A stretch of DNA of 9,529 nt. Origin: Opitutia bacterium (GTDB lineage: Bacteria > Verrucomicrobiota > Verrucomicrobiia > Opitutales > Opitutaceae). Below the pieces are notes generated by a model. The model was not told where the DNA came from. It did not search any database and saw only the letters and a list, made by a program, of their open reading frames with translations. A program made the translations under genes and the position numbers. Where the stretch lies: contig PMKA01000142.1 in assembly GCA_003157575.1 (NCBI GenBank), forward strand, positions 1 to 9,529, read 5' to 3'. Of the stretch, positions 1 through 6,827 are shown in pieces (position 1 is the stretch's first letter; the number at the start of each line of letters is the position of its first letter).

Positions 1-100
1 AGCGCCGGCCCTACAGCCAAGCCTACCGCCGTCGTTGACGCTATGGCGGACAAGAGGAAGAGCAGGACGGAAAGTCCGCTCGTTCGCAATTCGCGCGTTC

Positions 101-121
101 GGCGGGCCTGGCAGTCCCGCC
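101..121. repeat. 21-bp near-perfect palindrome (REP-like)
   Basis: The arms ggcggg (101-106) and cccgcc (116-121) pair perfectly. The symmetry continues inward to a centre at 111, with one mismatched pair (107/115). The ctacc/ggtag palindrome begins right after it. This looks like the GC-rich palindromic units dispersed between genes in many bacterial genomes. A second related copy in this window is only weakly suggested, near 6051-6068. Confidence 0.4.
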
Positions 122-236
122 CTACCGTGGTAGTTCGTTCTTACGGGTGGGTAGGCAAAATCGTCGCAAACATGTACGATCCGAACCAATATTAGCACAC
201 TGAGAATGGCGCCCTCGCACAGCTTTTATGTTGGAA

Positions 237-256
237 ACGCGACGCCCTCGTCGCGT
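237..256 (-). terminator. Hairpin after the glycosylase gene
   Basis: A perfect 8-bp inverted repeat, acgcgacg (237-244) and cgtcgcgt (249-256), encloses a 4-nt loop. It lies about 70 nt downstream of the glycosylase stop in the transcribed direction. Read on the minus strand, the stem runs into only a short TTT and then cc, so it is a weak intrinsic terminator at best. It may equally be a REP-type palindrome that stabilises the 3' end. Confidence 0.45.
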
Positions 257-325
257 CATTCCCGCGAAAAGGCATCACGTCCCCATGACATATCCGGGCT
301 GGCCGCGGCCGGAGCCGCGCCGGCG

Positions 326-958
326 TCACGACGGCAGATCGATCTCGTGGACCCGCCAGAGGTACCACGCCGCGACCGAGCGGTACGGCTGCCAGCGCGC
401 CGCGTGGCGTTCGATCTGGGCCGGCGACGGTTCGCTTCGCTTGCGGTAGAGCTTCTTGAAGCCCATGCGCACTCCGTAATCGCCGGAGGGCATGACGTCG
501 GGCCTGCCGAGATCGAACATCAGCAGCATGTGCACCGTCCATGGACCTATTCCGCGCACCTCCGTCAGCCGCGCGACGAGTTCGTCGTCTCCCATTCTGC
601 GTGCGGCGGCGGGCGACGGGACGGTCCCGTCGAGCGTCCTGACCGCGAGGTCGCGGACCGAGGCGAGTTTGTTCCGGGAAAGTCCGGCGGCGCGCAACGC
701 CTCTTCGGACATCGCAAGCAGGGCCGCAGGTTCAACGTGCCCTCCCGGGAACAGCGCCTCGACGCGCCCGAGGATCGACGACGCAGCCTTGCCGTTGAGC
801 TGCTGGAAGACGATCGCCCGGAACAGCACGTTGAAGAGGCTGCCGAGCCGTCTTGGCTGGAGGTCGCACATCGCGGCGCGCGCGATCACGAGCGCGAGGC
901 GTTCGTCTGCCGCGGCAAGTGACCTGGCTGCCACTGCGGGATCGAACAAGGGTTTCAT
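326..958 (-). CDS. DNA-3-methyladenine glycosylase II (AlkA-like, HhH-GPD)
   Basis: This is a monofunctional base-excision-repair glycosylase. By family knowledge it flips out alkylated bases such as 3-methyladenine and cuts the N-glycosidic bond in the cytoplasm. Counting from the ATG at 958 gives 210 residues. A conserved helix begins at about residue 49 (IVFQQLNGKAASS). The helix-hairpin-helix with VRGIGPWTV spans about 131-145, and the following SGDYGVR carries the presumed catalytic Asp160. The AlkA N-terminal domain is absent, so this is the compact form common in bacteria. An in-frame ATG at 991 would add 11 residues. I prefer 958 because the protein then begins MKPLFDPA, as relatives tend to, although neither start has a strong ribosome-binding site. 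The gene is divergent from the IMPase gene. A more specific symbol such as alkA is not justified by sequence alone. Confidence 0.9.
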   Translation of the reverse strand: MKPLFDPAVAARSLAAADERLALVIARAAMCDLQPRRLGSLFNVLFRAIVFQQLNGKAASSILGRVEALFPGGHVEPAALLAMSEEALRAAGLSRNKLASVRDLAVRTLDGTVPSPAAARRMGDDELVARLTEVRGIGPWTVHMLLMFDLGRPDVMPSGDYGVRMGFKKLYRKRSEPSPAQIERHAARWQPYRSVAAWYLWRVHEIDLPS

Positions 959-1085
959 CTTGCCAGGAAGGCTGTCGGATTCACCCCTCATACCGCTTGA
1001 AGAAAATGGCGGCGGCGCTTTCTATGGAAACCGGCCGGGACCGGATTCGAGCATGAGATTGCGACGCTTTATTTTCGTGTCTTTC

Positions 1086-1099
1086 GCTGCGTTCGCAGC
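1086..1099 (+). promoter_or_regulatory. Hairpin in the leader just before hisN
   Basis: GCTGCG (1086-1091) and CGCAGC (1094-1099) form a perfect inverted repeat around tt, in practice a 5-bp stem with a 4-nt loop. It ends 12 nt before the GTG start at 1112. No Shine-Dalgarno-like sequence lies between it and the start, so it sits where it could affect ribosome access. It may also be chance in GC-rich DNA. Confidence 0.3.
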
Positions 1100-1111
1100 A
1101 ACCATTTCTCT

Positions 1112-1876
1112 GTGAACTCCGAGGCCTATCGCAGCTTCCTTGTCGAGCTCGCCGCTGCGAGCGGCGATTTCATCCGCCCCTATTTTGCCAGCCCGGATCT
1201 CGTGGTTGAGACCAAGTCCGACCAGACCCCGGTGACGATGGCCGACCGCGGGGCGGAGGAGCTCATGCGCCAGATGATCCGCCAGCGCTTCCCCTCCCAC
1301 GGCATTCTCGGCGAGGAGCTCGGGCCCGAGAACACCGGCGCGGAGTTTGTGTGGGTGCTGGATCCGATTGACGGCACGCGCGCCTTCGCCGCCGCCACCC
1401 CCCTTTTCGGAACGCTCATCGCGTTGCTTCACCAGGGACAGCCCGTGCTTGGCGCCATCCACCAGCCAATCCTGAACCAGCTGCTCATCGGCGACGGCGC
1501 GCAGACCACGTTCAACGGGCGGACCGTCCGCGTCCGCGTCAACCCGACGCTCGGGCAGGCAACCCTGCTGTGCAGCGATTTCCTGGATCCCGCCCGCCAC
1601 CAGAACGGCGCGGCGTTCGATGCGTTGTGCCACCGCGTGCGCCAGGCCCGGACCTGGGGCGACTGCTTCGGCTACCTGCTCGTCGCCACCGGCTGGGCCG
1701 ACATCATGTGCGACCCGGTCATGAACCCATGGGACATCGCCGCATTGATCCCGGTCGTTCGCGGCGCCGGCGGCGTCATCACCGACTGGCAGGGCCGCGA
1801 TCCCGTGAATGCCACGTCCATCGTCGCCGCAATTCCCGGCCTGCACGCCCAGGTGATCGCCGCGCTCAATCCGTAA
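1112..1876 (+). CDS. hisN: Histidinol-phosphatase-like inositol monophosphatase family protein
   Basis: This 254-residue protein belongs to the Mg2+-dependent IMPase superfamily. The best match by eye is the HisN branch, which dephosphorylates L-histidinol phosphate in histidine synthesis. Metal and catalytic motifs are all present: Lys35 and Asp45 in the N-terminal part, GEELG at 67-71 (Glu68), LDPIDGT at 83-89 (Asp84 and Asp87), and PWDIAAL at 206-212 (Asp208), followed by GAGG. WGDCFGYLL (182-190), ATGWADIM and PWDIAAL are the features that point to HisN over inositol-1-phosphatase or CysQ. GTG at 1112 is the first possible start and gives the normal family length; the next ATG (codon 43) would delete Lys35. 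There is no clear ribosome-binding site. The gene is divergent from the glycosylase gene and ends 7 nt from the stop of convergent queF. No other his genes are in view, so the substrate is inferred from the family. Confidence 0.87.
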   Translation: MNSEAYRSFLVELAAASGDFIRPYFASPDLVVETKSDQTPVTMADRGAEELMRQMIRQRFPSHGILGEELGPENTGAEFVWVLDPIDGTRAFAAATPLFGTLIALLHQGQPVLGAIHQPILNQLLIGDGAQTTFNGRTVRVRVNPTLGQATLLCSDFLDPARHQNGAAFDALCHRVRQARTWGDCFGYLLVATGWADIMCDPVMNPWDIAALIPVVRGAGGVITDWQGRDPVNATSIVAAIPGLHAQVIAALNP

Positions 1877-1883
1877 TCGGGCG

Positions 1884-2249
1884 CTACCCGCGACGCTGCT
1901 TCTTCGCCCGCCACTCTGCCGTGATCACCGAGGTGAATCCGCCGCGGGCCTGCCAGCGCGAGACAACCGTCAGTCGCCGCGGCTGAAGCGCCGCCCCAAG
2001 GTCGTCGCAAATCTTGTTCGTCACCGCCTCGTAGAAGATCCCCTCGTTCCGGTAGGCATGGAAGTAGAGCTTGAGCGATTTCAACTCCACGCAGGTCTTG
2101 TCGGCCACATACTGAACGGTGATGTCGGCAAAATCCGGATGCCCCGTGATCGGACACAGCGAGGTAAACTCATGATGCGTGTGCTCGATCACATAATCGC
2201 GCCCCGGCTGCGGATTCGGAAAAGTTTCGAGGATTCTCGGGTCGGACAT
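1884..2249 (-). CDS. queF: NADPH-dependent 7-cyano-7-deazaguanine reductase (preQ0 reductase), type I QueF
   Basis: This enzyme reduces the nitrile of preQ0 to the aminomethyl group of preQ1, the base inserted into tRNA on the way to queuosine. It acts in the cytoplasm. The 121-residue product has the unimodular T-fold size of type I QueF. The nucleophilic cysteine is Cys32 in SLCPITGHPDFAD (30-42), with Asp39 as the expected proton donor. The QueF signature ELKSLKLY lies at 55-62, followed by FHAYRNEGIFYE, which supplies substrate-binding residues. I chose the ATG at 2249. A frame extension to a GTG at 2330 would add 27 residues encoded partly by the repeat-rich spacer and unlike the family. 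The gene is co-directional with rny, 119 nt downstream of it, and converges with hisN. I looked for a preQ1 riboswitch in the leader and saw none; queC, queD and queE are not in the window. Confidence 0.95.
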   Translation of the reverse strand: MSDPRILETFPNPQPGRDYVIEHTHHEFTSLCPITGHPDFADITVQYVADKTCVELKSLKLYFHAYRNEGIFYEAVTNKICDDLGAALQPRRLTVVSRWQARGGFTSVITAEWRAKKQRRG

Positions 2250-2278
2250 GGGAAATACCATCGAGTATTGAGCACCGG

Positions 2279-2289
2279 GTAGCGAGTAG
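2279..2289 (-). repeat. Inverted copy of the heptamer-array unit in the queF leader
   Basis: The plus strand reads gtagcgagtag, the exact reverse complement of ctactcgctac, which occurs three times in the array at 2323-2364. In a transcript through queF this copy could pair over 11 bp with any of the three, forming alternative stem-loops 30 to 80 nt upstream of the queF start. Confidence 0.6.
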
Positions 2290-2322
2290 ATTTGAATCCG
2301 GAATAGCTGCTCTGGCTTCCCG

Positions 2323-2364
2323 CTACTCACTACTCGCTACTGGCTACTCGCTACTCGCTACTTC
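2323..2364. repeat. Heptanucleotide tandem repeat, six units
   Basis: Six successive 7-bp units are visible: ctactca, ctactcg, ctactgg, ctactcg, ctactcg, ctacttc. Three are identical and every unit begins ctact. The array ends 4 nt before the rny stop codon and lies in the rny-queF spacer. Heptamer arrays of this type are known as short tandemly repeated repetitive sequences in some bacteria. Whether this unit recurs elsewhere in the genome cannot be seen here. Confidence 0.85.
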
Positions 2365-2368
2365 CTCG

Positions 2369-3958
2369 TCACATCGCCGTCTCGTTGAAGCGCTGCTCCC
2401 GGATGACGGTGATCTTGATCGTGCTGGGATATTGCAGCTCCTCCTCGATCTTCCGGCGCAGCTTCTTGGCAAGGTCAGCCGCCTGATCGTCCGTCACGGC
2501 CTGCGGATTCACAACGACGCGCACCTCGCGGCCGGCCTGAATCGCGTACGCCTGCTGAACGCCCTCCATCGACAAGGCAAGATGCTCCAGCCGGTCCAGG
2601 CGCTGGATGTAGCCGGCCATCGACTCCGCGCGCGCGCCCGGACGGACCGCCGAAATTGTGTCCGCCAGGATGACGAGCCCGGCATAGACCGTCTCGGGCT
2701 TGACCTCCTCGTGATGGGCCGCGACGGCGTTGACAACGATCGGGGTCTCCCCGTGGCGCTTCACAAATTCGGCGCCGATGACGGCGTGACTTCCCTGGAA
2801 CTCGCCCTCCACCGCCTTGCCGATGTCGTGAAGCAGCCCCACCCGCTTGGCCACCTGCGGATCGAGGCCGATCTCGGAGGCCAGCATCGAGCATAGGAAG
2901 CCGACCTCGACGGAGTGATCGAGCACGTTCTGAGTGTAGGAAAAGCGGAACTTGAGCTTGCCGAGCAGATTGATGACCTCCGGGTGGAGCCCGTTGACCT
3001 GCAGACGCTGGACGGCCTCCTCTCCCGCCTGCATGACGTTGAGGCGGATCTCCTCCTTGGCGCGCGTGACAAATTCCTCGATGCTCGCCGGGTGGATGCG
3101 GCCGTCCTTGATCAGCCCTTCCAGGGCCTGCTTTGCGATCTCCCGCCGCACCGGGTCGAACGATGAGATCAGCACCATCTGCGGCGACTCGTCGATGAGA
3201 AGCGTCACCCCGGTGGCCGCCTCGAACGCCTTGATGTTGCGGCCCTCCCGGCCGATGATCCGTCCCTTCATCTCGTCGCCGGGCAGCTGGACGATCGTCG
3301 CCGTGATGTCGTTGTTCGGCCGGCTGGCGAGCCGCTGCATCGTTGTGACGAGTATGCGGTGCGCCTCCCGCTGCAGCTCCTGTTCGGACTTCTCCAGCGT
3401 CGCGTGACGGAGCGCCCTCAATTCGTCCTGGCATTCGAGGAGCACCTCCTCGCGCAACGCCCGCTTGATCTCCTCCGCGTCCATCTGGGCGACGCCCTCA
3501 AGCCGCTTGCGAACGCTCTTGGACAGGTCGCGGATGGCATCGCGCGCCTGGCGGATGGCGGCGTTCTCCCGGCCGAGCCGCTCCTGTTTCTGCTCCAGCT
3601 GATGATCGAGCAGCGCGAGCGATTCCTCGTGGGAGCGGATCTCGCGAAGCTTGAGTTCCACCTCGATCTCGCGCCGGTCGAACTCCCGGTTCATCTCGGC
3701 GCGCTTCACCTGGATCTCCTCCTCCGCCTTGGTCTTCATCTCCTGCGCCCCAACCGCCGCCTCGCGCCGCGCGACCGCAAGCAGCTGCGCGGCGTTTCTC
3801 TCCGCCATCCGGCGCGTGTGTCGCGTGACCATCCAGACCACCAGGAAGCTCAATCCGGTGCCAACAGCAGCAGCGACGAAAAGGCTCAAAAGAAACGGTT
3901 CGCCCTGGAGAATTGGTAGGATGAAGTCGCCTGCGCTCCCAGATTTCAAGGCCGCCAA
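2369..3958 (-). CDS. rny: Ribonuclease Y (membrane-anchored endoribonuclease)
   Basis: RNase Y is the membrane-tethered endonuclease that initiates mRNA decay in bacteria lacking RNase E-centred turnover. The 529-residue product has the full architecture. A transmembrane helix spans about 22-45. A long charged coiled coil runs from about 50 to 210. The KH RNA-binding domain carries GRIIGREGRN at 232-241. The HD domain has His348 (LDHSVEV), His377-Asp378 (LLHDIGKA), HHEE at 415-418 and Asp433 (ILADTISAVRPGAR). The C-terminal RNase Y domain is complete to TVIREQRFNETAM. The start is not ATG, because the first in-frame ATG lies inside the transmembrane segment (codon 43). TTG at 3958 is the most upstream possibility after an in-frame stop. 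TTG at 3949 gives MKSGSAGDF and has an AGG 9 nt ahead, so it is also credible. The gene is divergent from the TPR gene and upstream of queF on the same strand. Confidence 0.96.
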   Translation of the reverse strand: MAALKSGSAGDFILPILQGEPFLLSLFVAAAVGTGLSFLVVWMVTRHTRRMAERNAAQLLAVARREAAVGAQEMKTKAEEEIQVKRAEMNREFDRREIEVELKLREIRSHEESLALLDHQLEQKQERLGRENAAIRQARDAIRDLSKSVRKRLEGVAQMDAEEIKRALREEVLLECQDELRALRHATLEKSEQELQREAHRILVTTMQRLASRPNNDITATIVQLPGDEMKGRIIGREGRNIKAFEAATGVTLLIDESPQMVLISSFDPVRREIAKQALEGLIKDGRIHPASIEEFVTRAKEEIRLNVMQAGEEAVQRLQVNGLHPEVINLLGKLKFRFSYTQNVLDHSVEVGFLCSMLASEIGLDPQVAKRVGLLHDIGKAVEGEFQGSHAVIGAEFVKRHGETPIVVNAVAAHHEEVKPETVYAGLVILADTISAVRPGARAESMAGYIQRLDRLEHLALSMEGVQQAYAIQAGREVRVVVNPQAVTDDQAADLAKKLRRKIEEELQYPSTIKITVIREQRFNETAM

Positions 3959-4087
3959 CCTAGAACCCGAGCCGCAAAGATCAACCTAGGAATCTATCGG
4001 CCGTCCCGCTTCCCCGATCCAGCCCCTGTTTCAGCCTTCATCTTTCTGCCATTCGTGTTCAGCCTCCCTTCCGACCGCGGCATTTCA

Positions 4088-6010
4088 ATGCTGACCTCCA
4101 GGCAAGCTCTCCCTTCCGGCTCCCCGGCGCATTCTGCCACCACGCAGGGCGGCCTCGGCCGGCTGCGCGGACTGGCGTTCGCCGCCGGCATCGTCATCGC
4201 CACGCTGCTCGCCTACCTGCCGAGCCTCGGGGGCGGGTTCCTTTGGGACGACGACGGCCACGTCACCCCGGCGGCCGTGCGCTCCGTGGATGGTTTGCGC
4301 AGGATATGGACCGAACCCGGAGCCACCCAGCAGTATTATCCGGCTCTGCACACGGCGTTCTGGATCGAGCACCGCCTGTGGGGCGACGCTCCTACCGGAT
4401 ACCGGATCGCAAGTCTTCTCCTTCACGCGGCGAGCGCATGCCTGCTCGCCGGGATTCTCCGCCGTCTCGACATTCGCGGAGCGTGGCTGGCGGCGGCCGT
4501 GTTTGCCCTGCATCCTGTCTGCGTCGAGTCAGTGGCCTGGATCTCGGAGCAGAAGAACACCCTTTCCCTGTTCTTTTATCTCGCGTCCCTGCTGGTCTAC
4601 CTGCGTTTCGACACCAGCCGAAACCGCTGGCATTACGCGGGAGCCCTCGGGCTTTTTGCACTGGCGCTCGCCAGCAAGACGGTGACCGCAACGCTGCCCC
4701 CGGCAATTCTGGTGATCCTTTGGTGGCGGCGCGGCCGGCTCGGGTGGAGGCGCGATGTCGCCCCCTTGCTCCCGTGGATCGTCGTCGCCGCGGCCGCCGG
4801 GGCCTTCACCGTCTGGATGGAGCGCAATCTGATCGGTGCGACAGGCGCGGAGTTTTCCTTCAGTGTCGTGCAACGCGGCCTGATCGCCGGACGCGCGCTT
4901 TGGTTCTACCTTGGCAAGGCGCTCTGGCCGGCCCGCCTGTGCTTTGTCTATCCGCGCTGGCACATCGATGCCGCCGATCCGCGACTATACCTCTTCCCAC
5001 TCGGGGCCGCGGCGGTCCTGGCGGCATTATGGGCGGTCCGCAGGCGCACGCGCGCGCCGCTCGCAGGAGCATTGTTCTTCGCCGGTTCGCTGTTTCCCGC
5101 CCTGGGCTTCTTCAACGTTTATCCATTCCGGTTTTCGTTTGTCGCCGACCATTTCCAGTACCTAGCGTTCCTCGGCATCGTGGTTCCGGTCGTCGCAGGT
5201 CTGGCGACGGTGCAGGCGGGCCTTCCCTCGTTGTGGCGCACAGCGGGCCGGGTCGCAGCCGCCGGCCTTCTGGTCGCACTCGGAATTCTCACCCGGGCGC
5301 AATGCAGCCTCTACGTCGACACCTCCACTCTTTATTCGGAAACCCTGCGACGGAATCCGGACTGCTGGATGGCCGCCTATAATCTCGGCAACCTCCGGCT
5401 GGCACGCGGCGATCCCGAGGCCGCCGTGACATTTTTCGACCGCGCGATTGTGCTCAGGCCCGGCGATGCCGAAGCCTACACCAACCGCGGCGTCGCCTTG
5501 CGCCGGCTCGGGCGCATGGAAGACGCCATCGCCTCGTACCGTGAGGCGCTGCGCCGGGCGCCCGTTTCGTTCTCGGCGCACTTCGACCTCGGCGGGGCGC
5601 TGGCGGCGACCAGCCGATGGGAGGAGGCGGCGACGCAATTCGAGGCGGCCCGCCGCATCGAGCCCGACCATCCCGGGATCCACTCAAATCTCGCGGCGGC
5701 GCTCCTGCGCATCGGCCGGCCGGCGGACGCTGTTCCGCATTTCGAACGGGCGGTCAGGGAACAATCTGGCGACGTCGGCACGCTCTGCAATCTGGGGGTC
5801 GCCCTGCGCAACTCGGGGCGGATTGCAGAAGCCGTGACGCGTTTCGAGGAGGCGCTGCGCTTCCGGCCGGACTCGGCCGAGGTGCATTACAACCTCGCGC
5901 TCGCGCTGAGGCTGTCCGGCCGCATGCCCGAGGCTCTTGACCACTACCGCCTGGCCCGCCGCCTCAAGCCCGATCTGCCCGCTGTCGCGGGCTTTGATGA
6001 GGGAGATTGA
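4088..6010 (+). CDS. Polytopic membrane protein, TMTC/GT-C-like, with six C-terminal TPRs
   Basis: From the ATG at 4088 the product has 640 residues. The N-terminal two thirds are hydrophobic, with roughly ten or more membrane segments starting at about residue 28. The loop after the first helix has FLWDDDGHV (Asp54-Asp56), an acidic motif placed as in GT-C fold glycosyltransferases. HPVCVESVAWISEQKNTL (about 142-159) and DHFQYL (354-359) are also typical of bacterial relatives of the TMTC O-mannosyltransferase family. Residues 428-631 form six consecutive TPR units of exactly 34 residues with no insertions (for example NLGNLRLARGDPEAAV). The TPR block probably lies on the outer face and binds protein, by analogy with TMTC. 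The substrate and even catalytic activity are inference. A GTG at 4055 would add 11 residues; neither start has a good ribosome-binding site. It is not an OGT-type cytosolic transferase, because the GT41 domain is absent. Confidence 0.85.
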   Translation: MLTSRQALPSGSPAHSATTQGGLGRLRGLAFAAGIVIATLLAYLPSLGGGFLWDDDGHVTPAAVRSVDGLRRIWTEPGATQQYYPALHTAFWIEHRLWGDAPTGYRIASLLLHAASACLLAGILRRLDIRGAWLAAAVFALHPVCVESVAWISEQKNTLSLFFYLASLLVYLRFDTSRNRWHYAGALGLFALALASKTVTATLPPAILVILWWRRGRLGWRRDVAPLLPWIVVAAAAGAFTVWMERNLIGATGAEFSFSVVQRGLIAGRALWFYLGKALWPARLCFVYPRWHIDAADPRLYLFPLGAAAVLAALWAVRRRTRAPLAGALFFAGSLFPALGFFNVYPFRFSFVADHFQYLAFLGIVVPVVAGLATVQAGLPSLWRTAGRVAAAGLLVALGILTRAQCSLYVDTSTLYSETLRRNPDCWMAAYNLGNLRLARGDPEAAVTFFDRAIVLRPGDAEAYTNRGVALRRLGRMEDAIASYREALRRAPVSFSAHFDLGGALAATSRWEEAATQFEAARRIEPDHPGIHSNLAAALLRIGRPADAVPHFERAVREQSGDVGTLCNLGVALRNSGRIAEAVTRFEEALRFRPDSAEVHYNLALALRLSGRMPEALDHYRLARRLKPDLPAVAGFDEGD

Positions 6011-6171
6011 GCCGCGCTGAGGCCCTCCTGGCCGGGCCGATGCCGTTGACGTAGGGATGGCACGCCAGTTTACAGCCCCGGCGAAAGCTGTCCGTCGTAG
6101 GCCCGGCGAAGGAGGGCATTGCTCATGTGTCGCGGGCTTCAGCCGACGAGAAGATAGGTTGGAAGGCGGGT

Positions 6172-6197
6172 TTGACGCGCGTTTCGGTCAACTTTTT
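6172..6197 (+). terminator. Weak terminator-like stem with T-run
   Basis: TTGAC (6172-6176) and GTCAA (6187-6191) pair. Inside, CG/CG adds two pairs with one bulged base, leaving a 5-nt loop. The stem is followed by CTTTTT. This is the only stem followed by five Ts in the intergenic region and is oriented to stop plus-strand transcription from the TPR gene, about 165 nt past its stop. The stem is short and AT-rich, so termination would be inefficient. Confidence 0.3.
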
Positions 6198-6578
6198 GTC
6201 AACGGGAGTTGCCGTAGGGTCGCCGCTTGTCGGCGGACCATTGTTTCTCCGAGCCCTCGACAGAAGACAACCAGGAGAACGAAGGCCGGATGAAGAATCG
6301 AAAGAGTGGTCGGCAACCCGGGGTGTGCCGCACAGCAGATCGGATAGGTCTGCCGACTGAAATCAACCCCACCACCGCAAAAACCCGGCCCTCCGGATTG
6401 GCCCTCCGGACCGTGCCCGGAGGCGGCGTTGCCGAGGTAAAAGGTACGGCATGACCCTTTTGGGTCGACCCCGCACTAGTGTCCAAAACAGCGGGCAGAA
6501 AAAATGAGTGGGACCGCGCTGGCGGAGGAGTGATGGTTTCAGGGCGGCCATGGGGCGGATCTCGGAGGTACTGATTAC

Positions 6579-6605
6579 CGCAAAGAACGCAAGGAGCGCA
6601 TAGAG
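6579..6605. repeat. Nonamer tandem repeat, three units
   Basis: Three successive 9-bp units are visible: cgcaaagaa, cgcaaggag, cgcatagag. The unit matches the second nonamer tract at 6723-6749 in pattern (CGC, then A/G-rich AAG). Confidence 0.6.
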
Positions 6606-6722
6606 CCAGAAGATAAATCCGACAGGGCAACCTCAGGGTGTACATTTACCATTCGGTGATCGCCGGCATCATTCGCAAGGCGTGATCCGACTGCATCGTT
6701 CCGGCTTGCCCCAACTTGTCTC

Positions 6723-6749
6723 ATGCAAAGCCGCGAAGCGCGCGAAGAG
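6723..6749. repeat. Second nonamer tract, three units
   Basis: The units are atgcaaagc, cgcgaagcg, cgcgaagag, the last two being near-identical. It shares period and pattern with the tract at 6579-6605. The 117 bp between the two tracts hold no recognisable gene, so the pair may flank or belong to a larger dispersed element. Confidence 0.5.
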
Positions 6750-6827
6750 GAATCGGGGAAATCCAGCAGGGAACCAGCCTTGGCTCCCCAAGAACTCGGC
6801 ACTCGTGAGTAAATAGTTCTGAGCACG

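Larger units (their letters stand above)
1..325. other. Non-coding left end with palindromes
   Basis: I see no supported gene here; open frames in this stretch are antisense or out-of-frame extensions of the neighbouring glycosylase region. It holds several inverted repeats. The arms ggac (65-68) and gtcc (74-77) enclose a ggaaa loop. A 21-bp near-palindrome lies at 101-121 (arms ggcggg and cccgcc, 9 of 10 symmetric pairs matching). The arms ctacc (122-126) and ggtag (129-133) follow directly. A terminator-like hairpin lies at 237-256. Short GC-rich palindromes in series suggest a REP-type or decayed dispersed repeat rather than a gene. A structured RNA cannot be excluded, but I recognise none. 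Confidence 0.5.

Noticed and set aside
51..80. Resemblance to the conserved gaggaaagtccgg part of RNase P RNA
   Set aside because: Only a short partial match (gaggaag and ggaaagtcc separately), with no other conserved RNase P blocks and not enough length before the glycosylase gene.
206..1115. Long plus-strand open frames opposite the glycosylase gene
   Set aside because: They are antisense to a clear HhH-GPD gene, Arg/Pro-rich, and match no family; they result from high GC.
2250..2330. preQ1 riboswitch or extended QueF N-terminus upstream of queF
   Set aside because: No preQ1 aptamer pattern is visible, and the 27-residue extension is encoded partly by repeat DNA and is unlike type I QueF.
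2323..2364. CRISPR array
   Set aside because: The units are contiguous heptamers without spacers, and no cas genes are present.
2475..3434. 319-codon minus-strand frame within rny
   Set aside because: Same strand but shifted frame inside the complete RNase Y gene; composition is typical of a shadow frame.
4243..5382. 379-codon plus-strand frame within the TPR membrane protein gene
   Set aside because: Shifted frame inside a gene with clear membrane segments and exact TPR periodicity; the product is Arg/Pro-rich without domains.
6453..6466. gaccc-tttt-gggtc hairpin as a terminator
   Set aside because: Only 5 bp, no T-run on either side, and no gene ends close to it.
6199..6645. 148-codon minus-strand open frame in the gene-free region
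   Set aside because: Its N-terminal part is a translation of the nonamer repeat, it has no recognisable domain, and competing frames of similar quality cover the same DNA.
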